Assembly (NCBI RefSeq): GCF_004348345.1
Contig: NZ_SMJZ01000089.1
Span: forward strand, 1-33,002
DNA: 33,002 nt
Source of the DNA: Nonomuraea longispora
GTDB taxonomy: Bacteria; Actinomycetota; Actinomycetes; Streptosporangiales; Streptosporangiaceae
Reading direction: 5' to 3'
How positions within the stretch are numbered: the first letter of the stretch is position 1; every line of letters begins with the position of its first letter. Positions 14,206 through 21,187 of the stretch are shown one piece after another. Under the pieces are notes generated by a model that did not search any database, had not been told where the DNA came from, and was given only the letters and a program-made list of their open reading frames with translations. The position numbers and the translations under genes were made by a program.

Positions 14206-14796
14206 TCAATCGTCCTGCGCCGACTGCAGGACGGCCCTGACCGCGCGGCCGATTCTGGTGGCGGCTCTGGCGGGCTGAGGCCGGCCGATGTCCAGCCAGG
14301 TCATAATGGCTTCGACGGTGACCGTCAGGGAGAGCTGCGCGGCCCACTTCGCCCAGATCCGGTCGTCGATCGTCTCGGCGAGGCTGCGGAAGACCGCCTG
14401 CGCCATGTCTTCGCGCAGCTTGTCGATGTCGGACCGGAACCGCGGCTCCCTCGCGGCCTGGTGGAAGAGCAGCCTAAACGCGTCGGGATCGGCGGATGCC
14501 CAGCCCACCAGCTCCTGCACGGTGTCTTCGGTGACCTCGTCGCCGACGGCTTGGGCCAGGTGACCGGCGGCGCGTTTCAGCGCCGCCTGGTACAGATCGT
14601 CCTTCGACGCGAAATGCCGATAAAGGATCATGCGGCTGACGCCAGCCGCGGTGGCGATGTCGTCCAGGCTCGTCCCGGCCAGGCCAGCTTGGGCGAAGAT
14701 CGGGGTGGCGGTGGCGAGTATCTGCTCGCGGCGATGAACGCGCGCCAGTCTCGGCGTCGGCGCGGCGGAAGTCTCCTCGCCCTTGGTGTCTTTCAT
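14206..14796 (-). CDS. TetR-family repressor, divergent from the GH1 gene
   Basis: 196 residues from the ATG at 14796, which has AAAGGG 9 nt upstream; two earlier in-frame ATGs lie inside the operator region. The DNA-binding domain (about 20-67) reads RREQILATATPIFAQAG, then TSLDDIATAAGVSRMILYRHF and ASKDDLYQAAL. The C-terminal ligand domain (about 70-190) is helical and not specific. It is transcribed away from the GH1-like gene across 71 bp that contain several dyads, so it most likely represses that gene and itself. Ligand unknown; a glycoside or aglycone would fit. Confidence 0.91.
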   Translation of the reverse strand: MKDTKGEETSAAPTPRLARVHRREQILATATPIFAQAGLAGTSLDDIATAAGVSRMILYRHFASKDDLYQAALKRAAGHLAQAVGDEVTEDTVQELVGWASADPDAFRLLFHQAAREPRFRSDIDKLREDMAQAVFRSLAETIDDRIWAKWAAQLSLTVTVEAIMTWLDIGRPQPARAATRIGRAVRAVLQSAQDD

Positions 14797-14809
14797 GAGG
14801 TGCGACCCT

Positions 14810-14856
14810 TTGTTACATATGTGTGTATATTCCATGTGTATACATTAGTGTAACAA
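14810..14856. promoter_or_regulatory. TetR operator region with nested dyads
   Basis: TTGTTACA (14810-14817) and TGTAACAA (14849-14856) are perfect inverted copies. Between them are TGTGTATA (about 14821-14829) and the palindrome TGTATACA (14837-14844). TACATT (14841-14846) is a possible -10 box for the GH1-like gene and overlaps the inner palindrome. The whole block is strikingly AT-rich. A bound TetR dimer pair would block both divergent promoters. Confidence 0.6.
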
Positions 14857-14867
14857 GGGAGGGAACG

Positions 14868-16370
14868 ATGTCCTCAGGCGCCCCCAAGCCCGGCGTTGCC
14901 GGCCTTGGCGAGTCCGGCTCCATCCGGTTCCCAGACGGCTTCCTCTGGAGCGCGTCCACCGCCGGGTTCCTCATGGACGGCGCGCCTCTCGCCGACGGCG
15001 CCGGGCCGTCCATTCAGCACACCTTCGCCAGAACCCCCGGTAACAGAGCTTCAGGCCAGTCGCTGGAGCACGGCGTCGACCACTATCGGCGCTTCCAGGA
15101 GGACGTAGCTCTGGCACGGGAGATCGGACTGCAGGCGTTCCGCTTCTCGATCTCCTGGTCACGCGTCTTTCCCGAGGGAGTCGGCACGGTGAACCGGGCG
15201 GCCCTCGATCACTACGACGCACTCGTCGACGCGCTGCTGGAAGCCGGGATCACGCCCTTCCCCTACCTGTACTACTGGGACCTGCCGGCGGCGCTGCAAG
15301 ATCGTGGAGGATGGGCGAACCGCGACTGCGCGCAATGGTTCGCTGATTACGCCGCCGTCATGTACGACCGGCTGAGCGACCGTGTCGCCCGCTGGCTCAC
15401 CATCTGCGAACCCTGGTCGATCGTCCACCTCGGGCATGTGGTCGGCGAAGACTCGCCGGGCATCCGGGACCTGCGGACCGCACTGCGCGTCGGCCACCAC
15501 CTGCTGCTCGGGCACGGCCTCACGGTGCAGGCGTTCCGGGCCGGCCGCGCCCACGGCGAGATCGGCCTCAGCACCGTGATGACCGACATCCGGCCGGCGT
15601 CCGATCGCCGATCCGATCGTGACGCGGCCCGGCGCGCCGACTGCTACTTCAACCGGCTCTTCCTCGACCCGATCCTCCTCGGCGCCTATCCCGACGACCT
15701 GCCTGATCGACTGCGGCGTGAGTGGCCATCGGTCGCCGAGGGCGATTTGACTGTCATCTCCACTCCGATCGACTTCCTCGGCGTCGTCTACTATCTCCGG
15801 CTGTCCGTCACTGGGTCGAGGCACGGACAGACACCTGCAGATGCGCTTCCCGACGGCTTCGAACAGCTCGGCATCGCCGAGCTGGCGGCGATCGAACGCC
15901 AGGAAACCGTTCTGGCGGAGCTGCTGGACGTGCATGTGACGGATCCCACCGGGCCGGTCACCGAGCTGGGCTGGGAGATCGCTCCCGACGGACTGAGCAG
16001 TGTCCTGTGCGCCATCCGCGACCGGTATGGCGATTTGCCGCTCTACGTGGCCGAGAATGGTGCCGCCTTCCCCGACACCGTCACCGCCGACGGCACCGTC
16101 GAGGACACCGCCCGCCGCATGTACATCCGCGACCACCTGCGGTCTGCGCATCACGCCATCTGCGACGGCGTCGACCTGCGCGGTTGGAGCGTGTGGTCCC
16201 TGCTGGACGATCCCGACAACCGCTTCGGGCTGATCCACGTCGACCGCGAAACCGGCCGGCGGACCATCAAGTCCTCGGGATATTGGTATCGCGACGTGAT
16301 CGCCGCTAACGGGCTTGCCGCCGAAGACGGCAAAAGAGGTTCAGATCATCCTGTCCGACGGCGAGCGTGA
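14868..16370 (+). CDS. GH1-family beta-glycosidase homologue with altered glycone site
   Basis: 500 residues covering the full TIM barrel of glycoside hydrolase family 1: FPDGFLWSASTAGF (21-34), DHYRRFQEDVALAREIG (71-87), FRFSISWSRVFPEG (91-104) and YYWDLPAALQDRGGW (135-149). Both catalytic glutamates remain: acid/base E181 in TICEP and nucleophile E396 in VAENG. Residues that normally hold the sugar in subsite -1 are changed: Gln to L35, His to Y136, Asn of NEP to C180, Asn of the NYY motif to V307. The NFEWAxGY loop is deleted, leaving WSLLDDPDNRFGL at 443-455. Glucosidase activity is therefore doubtful; another substrate or a non-hydrolytic role is possible. The ATG has GGGAGGG just upstream. 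The last 15 or so residues look foreign, see the IS630 remnant. Confidence 0.85.
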   Translation: MSSGAPKPGVAGLGESGSIRFPDGFLWSASTAGFLMDGAPLADGAGPSIQHTFARTPGNRASGQSLEHGVDHYRRFQEDVALAREIGLQAFRFSISWSRVFPEGVGTVNRAALDHYDALVDALLEAGITPFPYLYYWDLPAALQDRGGWANRDCAQWFADYAAVMYDRLSDRVARWLTICEPWSIVHLGHVVGEDSPGIRDLRTALRVGHHLLLGHGLTVQAFRAGRAHGEIGLSTVMTDIRPASDRRSDRDAARRADCYFNRLFLDPILLGAYPDDLPDRLRREWPSVAEGDLTVISTPIDFLGVVYYLRLSVTGSRHGQTPADALPDGFEQLGIAELAAIERQETVLAELLDVHVTDPTGPVTELGWEIAPDGLSSVLCAIRDRYGDLPLYVAENGAAFPDTVTADGTVEDTARRMYIRDHLRSAHHAICDGVDLRGWSVWSLLDDPDNRFGLIHVDRETGRRTIKSSGYWYRDVIAANGLAAEDGKRGSDHPVRRRA

Positions 16371-16480
16371 TCAGCTCACGCAGTCGGCCGCAGAATCCTC
16401 GAAGCCGGCCTGGCGGTCGCGGTTGGTGCTGGCCTGTGCGGAGCCGGGCAGCGGATGTCACCTGGACATCCTGGGCGTCA
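16333..16480 (+). mobile_element. IS630-family transposase N-terminal remnant
   Basis: In a frame different from the GH1 gene, KEVQIILSDGERDQL, TQSAAESSKPAWRSRL and VLACAEPGSG resemble the first 45 residues of IS630-type transposases (pattern LSDxER..L...A....S..L..R..IVLACAE). The helix-turn-helix and the DDE domain are missing. The fragment begins inside the last codons of the GH1 reading frame and ends at or inside the 3' end of the convergent TetR gene. No terminal inverted repeats are visible. It is a scar of an old insertion followed by deletion. Confidence 0.6.
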
Positions 16481-17170
16481 CGTCGGCGGCCGGGCGAGTT
16501 TGGCGGCCACGGCGTCGAGGACCCAGTCCAGGCCGGTCGCGAAGGACACCTCGGCGTCCACCTCCGTGCCGTCGTGCACGGCCTTGGCGAGCGCCGGGAA
16601 GCGGCCCGTGGCCAGCATCCTCGTCACATGCGGGCCGGAGGCGCGCTGCCAGTCGCGCTTGGACAGGCCCGTGGCGCGCTCTGCCCGCAGGTTCGCGATC
16701 TCGCGCCTGATCGCGCCGGTGAAGTAGGCGCTGACGGTCTCCACGGCGCGCATGACGGTGTCGAGGTCAGCGAGGCCGTCGAGGGCGGCCAGCGTGACCT
16801 CGGTCACGGCGAGGGCGTTCGGGCCCAGGGTCGGGCGGCCGCCGAGCAGGTCGGCCAGCCATTCGTGACGGAGGGTGGCCTGCCTGGTGCGGTGGGCGAG
16901 GGTGCACAGCACCTCGCGCCAGTCGCCGGGCTGCTCCTCGGGGAGGATCTCGGCGTAGACCTCGTCCACCATGAGGTCGAACAACTCCTCCTTGGTGGAG
17001 ATGTACCCGTACAGCCGCATCGGGCCGGCGTCCAGCCGGGCGGCGACCTTGCGCAACGACACCGCCTCCAGTCCACCCTGGTCGGCCAGCGCGATGGCGG
17101 CGGCAACGATTCGTTCCCGGTCGAGCGGCGCGGGGCGAGTCGGCGGCTCGGGCCGGTCCCACACATTCAT
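16478..17170 (-). CDS. TetR-family repressor with Tet-repressor-type C-terminal domain
   Basis: 230 residues. The N-terminal DNA-binding domain has LDRERIVAAAIALADQGG (16-33), EAVSLRKVAARLDAGPMRLY (35-54) and GYISTKEELFDLMVDEV. The ligand domain (about 80-225) includes LAHRTRQATLRHEWLADLL and LDGLADLDTVMRAVETVSAYF, a layout found in the TetR_C group that includes the tetracycline repressor. It is divergent from a Tet(X)-like monooxygenase gene across 54 bp with a clear dyad, so it probably controls that enzyme. TACGAT lies 7 nt before its ATG, suggesting a leaderless message. The ligand may be a polyketide-like compound, but that is inference. Confidence 0.9.
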   Translation of the reverse strand: MNVWDRPEPPTRPAPLDRERIVAAAIALADQGGLEAVSLRKVAARLDAGPMRLYGYISTKEELFDLMVDEVYAEILPEEQPGDWREVLCTLAHRTRQATLRHEWLADLLGGRPTLGPNALAVTEVTLAALDGLADLDTVMRAVETVSAYFTGAIRREIANLRAERATGLSKRDWQRASGPHVTRMLATGRFPALAKAVHDGTEVDAEVSFATGLDWVLDAVAAKLARPPT

Positions 17171-17186
17171 GCGTTACATCGTACTG

Positions 17187-17221
17187 TTGCGATACACCGT
17201 TTTATTGCAATACAGTGTATC
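17187..17221. promoter_or_regulatory. TetR operator and leaderless promoter of the monooxygenase gene
   Basis: GATACAC (17191-17197) and GTGTATC (17215-17221) are perfect inverted copies with a 17-bp spacer. TTGCGATACA (17187-17196) and TTGCAATACA (17205-17214) are near-identical direct copies. For the plus strand, TTGCGA (17187-17192) and TACAGT (17211-17216) form a promoter with an 18-bp spacer, and the ATG at 17225 is only 8 nt after the -10 box. Confidence 0.62.
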
Positions 17222-17224
17222 TAC

Positions 17225-18367
17225 ATGAGACATCGTATCGCCGTGATTGGGGGCGGCCCCGCCGGTCTTACCTTCGCCCGCGTCCTGCACCGCCTCGATC
17301 ACCCCGTCACCGTCCTCGAACGCGATCCCGCTCCCGACGCCCGTCCCCCAGGCGGCACGCTGGACCTGCACGAAAGGATGGGCCAGCTCGCGCTGAGCAT
17401 GGCGGGGCTGCTGGCGGAGTTCCAGGCGCTGTCCCGTCCCGAGGGGCAGGCCATGCGCATCCTGGACACGGACGGGACCGTGCTTCGCGACTGGCAACCC
17501 CGTCCCGACGACCGGGCCAATCCCGAGATCGACCGCGGGCAACTCCGTGACCTCCTGCTCGGCTCCCTCGACGTCCAGTGGGGGCGGGGCGTGACGGAGG
17601 TGGTGCCGGAGACCCGGGATGGCGTGCTGGTCCACTTCGCGGACGGGCGGCAGGAGACGTTCGACCTCGTGGTCGGCGCGGACGGCGCCTGGTCCCGGGT
17701 CCGCCCGGCGGTCTCGTCCGCGACGCCGCACTACACCGGCGTCACCTTGGTCGAGACCTCGCTGGACGACGTCGACACCCGCCACCCTGACCTCGCCCGG
17801 CTGATCGGCGACGGCTCCATGGCTGTGTACGGCGTGAACCGCGCCCTCGTCGCCCAGCGCAACAGCGGCGGCCACGTCAAGGTGTACGCCCAGTTCCGCG
17901 CGCCGCTGGACTGGCACACGAACCTGGACCGGCATATGGGCCTGGACTCGGTCGACGTCGAGGCCGTGCGATCAGGTCTGCTGGCTCTGTTCGACGGCTG
18001 GGCCGCTCCCGTCCTCGACCTCCTCCGCCACGGCACCGCTTTCGTCCACCGCCCCCTCTACGTCCTGCCCGTGTCCCACACCTGGGCCCACGTCCCCGGA
18101 GTGACGCTCCTGGGCGACGCCGCCCATCTGATGCCCCCATTGGGGGTGGGCGCGAACCTCGCGATGCTGGAAGGCGCCGAACTCGCCGAGTCCGTCGCCG
18201 CCGCCCCCGGCCCTGGCGATCTGGACGAGGCCGTCCGCGCCTTCGAGGAACAGATGTGGGCGCGGGCCGGCAGGTGGGCGAATATCGCGACGGCCGGTCT
18301 GGAACGTCTCGTGAGCCCGGACCCCACCGAAGCCCTCGCCCTCTTCGACGAAGTCCAGCCATCCTGA
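17225..18367 (+). CDS. Tet(X)-like FAD-dependent monooxygenase
   Basis: 380 residues, a class A flavoprotein hydroxylase using FAD, NAD(P)H and oxygen. The dinucleotide motif GGGPAG is at 9-14, the second FAD motif with DG at 153-154 (GADGAWSRVR), and GDAAHLMPP at 297-305. Stretches typical of the tetracycline-inactivating Tet(X) proteins are GGTLDLH (43-49), the GQ-A-AGLL pattern (53-63) and NPEIDRGQLRDLLL (99-112). It may hydroxylate a tetracycline-like or other aromatic polyketide, for resistance or tailoring. It is one residue block shorter around the glycine-rich GVGANLAMLEG after the GD motif than Bacteroides Tet(X). It stands alone with its divergent TetR; no biosynthetic gene is next to it. 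Subfamily call is good, substrate is inferred. Confidence 0.88.
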   Translation: MRHRIAVIGGGPAGLTFARVLHRLDHPVTVLERDPAPDARPPGGTLDLHERMGQLALSMAGLLAEFQALSRPEGQAMRILDTDGTVLRDWQPRPDDRANPEIDRGQLRDLLLGSLDVQWGRGVTEVVPETRDGVLVHFADGRQETFDLVVGADGAWSRVRPAVSSATPHYTGVTLVETSLDDVDTRHPDLARLIGDGSMAVYGVNRALVAQRNSGGHVKVYAQFRAPLDWHTNLDRHMGLDSVDVEAVRSGLLALFDGWAAPVLDLLRHGTAFVHRPLYVLPVSHTWAHVPGVTLLGDAAHLMPPLGVGANLAMLEGAELAESVAAAPGPGDLDEAVRAFEEQMWARAGRWANIATAGLERLVSPDPTEALALFDEVQPS

Positions 18368-18615
18368 CTGCCAAAGGCGAGAGCACCAGCAACTCGCCAC
18401 GGCTTCACGACAGCACGGCGCCGCGGTTCCTTCCGGCAGATACGGCCCGCCATACGAACTCCGCCACGGGGCGGTGGTTAGCGTCCACGGGAGTGGTGTA
18501 CGGGTTTGAACCTGTACGTCGCCTTGATGCCCGTGAGGGAAAGATCGACGTGACATGAGGGCGGCCACTTCGCGATCCTTCACAGCTGTCGAAGGCATAC
18601 GAAGGAGAACGAGAA
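18368..18615. other. Non-coding stretch with two palindromic elements
   Basis: No gene is supported between the monooxygenase stop and the DoxX-like remnant. The region holds a 20-bp dyad of the form GTACNGGTTNNAACCNGTAC at 18498-18517, a likely operator. It also holds the left arm (GCGGCCACTTC, 18561-18571) of an 11-bp perfect inverted repeat whose right arm (18613-18623) covers the GTG start of the remnant. Paired in RNA, this stem would hide that start. AAGGAG at 18602-18607 is a good ribosome site for the GTG at 18616. Confidence 0.5.
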
Positions 18616-18890
18616 GTGGCCGCTGAAGAATTTCTGCCTGCTGAGAGCGAGTGGTTCGACCCTGATCACCACGGCCGAGTCGTTCGTGGGCGGCCTCTGG
18701 GACCTGCTGTGGATCGACTACGTCCGCGGCGTCCTGGAACTGCACCTGCACTACCCGCCCCACGTCGTTGTCGTCTTGGGGCTGTGGAAGATCCCCGGAG
18801 CGGTGGTGCAGGTCCTGCCGCGTCTACCCCGGCTCAAGGAATGGCCCCACGCCGGTGCATTCTTCGATCCTGGCGTCGGTTCGGAGTGGT
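18616..18890 (+). pseudogene. Frameshifted, truncated DoxX-like membrane protein
   Basis: After a GTG start with a good AAGGAG site (18602-18607), the first codons are in one frame. From about 18656 the recognisable protein continues in another: TLITTAESFVGGLWDLLWID, YVRGVLELHLHYPPHVV and VVLGLWKIPGAVVQVLPRLP with RLKEWPHAGAFF. The YPP-V-V-LG-WKIPGA......P.LKEWAYAGAFF pattern is that of DoxX-like four-helix membrane proteins. The fourth membrane helix is absent: after GAFF the frame reads unrelated sequence. One early frameshift and a lost 3' end make it non-functional. It converges on the sigma factor gene. Confidence 0.7.
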
Positions 18891-19076
18891 ACCACGTGCG
18901 GCTACACCTTCCTGTTCACCCACTGCACGCTCGTCTCCTGAGGGCTGTGTCCCGGCAACCGGGTCCTGGGCAACCTGTATCCGCACCTGGAAATGCGATC
19001 AACGAGTGGCGCCGATCGGGCGTCGAGCCCGCGGCCGGTCGATCCGGTCGCGGGCCTGCGATGACGCGATCGCGAA

Positions 19077-19928
19077 CTATCGGGTGAGGCTGGTCGGCTC
19101 CCTGAGCCGCGTCAGCTTGTGCGGGTTCGCCACCGCGTGGATCCGGCTCACCCGCCCGTTCTCGACCACCAGACTCACCGCGGCCACCTGACCGTCGGTC
19201 TCGACCCGGCCGGCGGGCGCGCCGTTGAGCCAGACGGCCGACACCGTCCGGTCGGGGAGCGCGAGCGACTCCGCCACGAGTGCGGCCCCATGGATCGGAG
19301 CCCGGGCGGCTGACGGGAGCCCGCCGCCGTCGACGATCAGGACCACGTCCGGCGCCAGGACCTCCATCAGCTCCTTGACCTGCCCGGTGCGCACCGCGGC
19401 CAGGAACCGTTCCACCACGATCTGCTGCTCCGATCGGCTCACCCGTACCCGGGGCTGCCGGGCCGCGACACGGTCGCGGGCCCGCCGGGCGATCTGCCGT
19501 ACCGTGGCCGGGGACTTCTCGACGGCCTCGGCGATCTGCCCATAGGGCATGTCGAAGACCTCGCGGAGTACGAACACCGCACGTTCCGTCGGCGCGAGCG
19601 TTTCCAGCACGGTCAGCATCGCGATCGAGACGTTCTCCACGAGGTCGAGGTCGTCGGCGACGTCGGGGCTGGTCAGCAGCGGTTCAGGCAGCCATTCGCC
19701 GACGTAGTCCTCGCGGATGCGCGACAGCGTGCGCAGGCGGTTGAGCGCCTGCCGGGTGACGAGCCGGACGAGGTAGGCCCGCGGGGCGCTCACCTGCGCG
19801 CGATCGACACGGGCCCACCGCAGCCAGGACTCCTGCAGGACGTCCTCCGCGTCGGCCGCCGACCCGAGCAGCTCGTAGGCGACGGTGAACAGCAGGCTGC
19901 GGTGGGTGAGAAACGGGTCCTCGGTCAT
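19077..19928 (-). CDS. sigJ: ECF41-type RNA polymerase sigma factor (SigJ-like)
   Basis: 283 residues from the ATG at 19928. Region 2 reads HRSLLFTVAYELLGSAADAE and DVLQESWLRWARVD; region 4 has LAPTERAVFVLREVFDMPYG followed by IAEAVEKSPATVRQIARRAR. WLPEPLL in the linker, a SnoaL-like C-terminal domain with DGGG (about 210-213) and a final NPHKL complete the ECF41 pattern. In this group the C-terminal extension acts in place of an anti-sigma factor. The usual NPDKL motif is NPHKL here. A GTG at 19943 overlaps the stop of the upstream CMD gene as GTGA and is an alternative start; the ATG is preferred for its AGGGA site. It lies in one operon with the CMD gene, the standard ECF41 arrangement. 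Confidence 0.91.
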   Translation of the reverse strand: MTEDPFLTHRSLLFTVAYELLGSAADAEDVLQESWLRWARVDRAQVSAPRAYLVRLVTRQALNRLRTLSRIREDYVGEWLPEPLLTSPDVADDLDLVENVSIAMLTVLETLAPTERAVFVLREVFDMPYGQIAEAVEKSPATVRQIARRARDRVAARQPRVRVSRSEQQIVVERFLAAVRTGQVKELMEVLAPDVVLIVDGGGLPSAARAPIHGAALVAESLALPDRTVSAVWLNGAPAGRVETDGQVAAVSLVVENGRVSRIHAVANPHKLTRLREPTSLTR

Positions 19929-19939
19929 CGTGTCCCTGG

Positions 19940-20518
19940 TCACGCCGCCGGCGCCGCGCCGGACTTCCCAGGGGCCTCGGCCAGCGGAATCTCACAGGCT
20001 TCGGAGAAGCCCTGCGAGGTGACCCCGTTCGCCACGTTGGCCCTGGTGGCGAGGTTGGCGTAGGCGATGTACGTGGTGAGCTCGACCATCGCCGCAGGGC
20101 CGAGCCGCTCCAGCAGACTCGCGTACTGCTCGTCGGTGACGGTCAGCGGTGTGTTCGACATGGCCTCGGCGTACGCCATCACGTCCCGCTCCAGCGGGGT
20201 GAACACGTCCGAGGTCCGCCAGCGCGGCACCTGGCTGGCCTTGGCCAGGTCCAGATCGTCGTTCCGGGCCTGGAAGTAGCCGACGTCGAGGCACCAGCTG
20301 CAACCGATCTGTGCCGCGACGGCCATGTGCGCGAACGACTTGAGGCTGGGCTCGGCGGCCTTCCACGCGCCTGCCTTGGCGCCGAACTCCAGGTTGTCAC
20401 GGGCCAGTGCGGGGTTGTTCCACAGCACCTCGACGTTCTCGGGCACGCTGCCGAACTGCCTGATCATGTTGTCCCTGAGGTCGGCGGGAAGCTCGGCCTT
20501 GGGAACGCGAAGCGCCAT
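19940..20518 (-). CDS. Carboxymuconolactone decarboxylase/AhpD-like protein
   Basis: 192 residues from the ATG at 20518, which has AGGAG 7 nt upstream. The redox motif C73-S-W-C76 sits in AQIGCSWCLDVGYFQAR, the helix that carries the active cysteines in AhpD-like peroxidases. SKSF-like and TYIAYANLATRANV helices complete the all-alpha fold. The protein probably acts in peroxide or thiol redox reactions rather than as a true decarboxylase. An ATG at 20557 would lie at or before the predicted transcription start and is rejected. Family members are the usual partner and target of ECF41 sigma factors, whose gene follows with a 4- to 12-bp junction. Confidence 0.9.
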   Translation of the reverse strand: MALRVPKAELPADLRDNMIRQFGSVPENVEVLWNNPALARDNLEFGAKAGAWKAAEPSLKSFAHMAVAAQIGCSWCLDVGYFQARNDDLDLAKASQVPRWRTSDVFTPLERDVMAYAEAMSNTPLTVTDEQYASLLERLGPAAMVELTTYIAYANLATRANVANGVTSQGFSEACEIPLAEAPGKSGAAPAA

Positions 20519-20560
20519 GACGGTCTCCTGTAGGTGTGCGTTCTGGGTGTTCGACATGAA

Positions 20561-20587
20561 GACACCGCCGGGCCTTCGAATGTGACA
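20561..20587 (-). promoter_or_regulatory. ECF41-type promoter of the CMD-sigma operon
   Basis: On the minus strand TGTCACA (20587 to 20581) is followed by a 16-bp spacer and TGTC (20564 to 20561). The known ECF41 promoter is TGTCACA with a CGTC-type -10, so the -35 is exact and the -10 has one mismatch. A second TGTCAC lies 17 bp further up (20604 to 20599). Transcription from here would begin about 36 nt before the CMD start codon and suggests that the sigma factor drives its own operon. Confidence 0.68.
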
Positions 20588-20609
20588 GCTGAGCCGAGGT
20601 GACACCCTC

Positions 20610-21113
20610 TCACTGTTGGCCGAGTCGGCTCCTGTCGATCGAGGCCAGGCGTGCGGCGGCATCGGGGTCCGCTTCACCGATCCGGTCCAGCAGGCGGTGC
20701 AGCTGGGCGCGGAGAGCCTCGACGTCCTCGGGGCTTGTCAGTTCGGCCCACCGTTCCTCGATCCGGTCTCCCGCGCCGGCCGCCAGCGGCTGGACCGCTT
20801 TTCCCCGTTCGGTGAGCACAACCAGTCGCGACCTGGCGTCGTGGGGATTCGGGTGGCGTTCCAGGTAGCCCGCCCGTTCCAGCTGGTCGACCGATTGCGC
20901 CATGGTCTGTTTACGCACACCGGCGCGGAGGGCCAGGTCACGGACCGGGATGCCCTCCGGCGGGACGAACGGGAGCGCCTTGACGTCCCCGGAGCGGATG
21001 TCGCCGAAGCCAGCCTCGGCAAGGGCCGCGTCGATGCCGGCGGCGTACTCGCGGTGGAGCAGGCGCAGCAGCAGCGAGATTCGCAGCCGCTTCGCGGAGG
21101 GGTCTCCGTTCAT
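20610..21113 (-). CDS. MarR-family regulator
   Basis: 167 residues from the ATG at 21113. A dimerisation helix with KRLRISLLLRLLHREYAAG is followed by the winged helix-turn-helix: IPVRDLALRAGVRKQTMAQS, VDQLERAGYLERHPNPHDAR and SRLVVLTERGKAV, the last being the DxRxxxVxLTxxG wing of the MarR fold. An in-frame ATG at 21140 lies inside the operator and is less likely. The gene is divergent from the haloalkane dehalogenase operon across 74 bp containing clear dyads, so it probably represses that operon. The ligand is unknown; halogenated or phenolic compounds would fit. Confidence 0.9.
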   Translation of the reverse strand: MNGDPSAKRLRISLLLRLLHREYAAGIDAALAEAGFGDIRSGDVKALPFVPPEGIPVRDLALRAGVRKQTMAQSVDQLERAGYLERHPNPHDARSRLVVLTERGKAVQPLAAGAGDRIEERWAELTSPEDVEALRAQLHRLLDRIGEADPDAAARLASIDRSRLGQQ

Positions 21114-21116
21114 ATT

Positions 21117-21165
21117 GACAGGCACCTGTCTAGATCTCATAGTGGTCAGATACCTGTCTAGTATC
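21117..21165. promoter_or_regulatory. MarR operator region before the dehalogenase operon
   Basis: GACAGG-CA-CCTGTC (21117-21130) is a perfect dyad. GATAC-N7-GTATC (21149-21165) is another. The ten bases ACCTGTCTAG occur at 21124-21133 and 21152-21161, a direct repeat 28 bp apart that ties the two dyads together. Two sites about 2.7 turns apart fit two MarR dimers covering both divergent promoters. Confidence 0.65.
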
Positions 21166-21187
21166 CCGTCCTTCAGGGGAGCCTGTC

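Noticed and set aside
16478..16510. Extension of the IS630 fragment (GVTSAAGRVWR) past the TetR stop codon
   Set aside because: The same bases encode the conserved C-terminus of the TetR protein, so the apparent match is probably chance.
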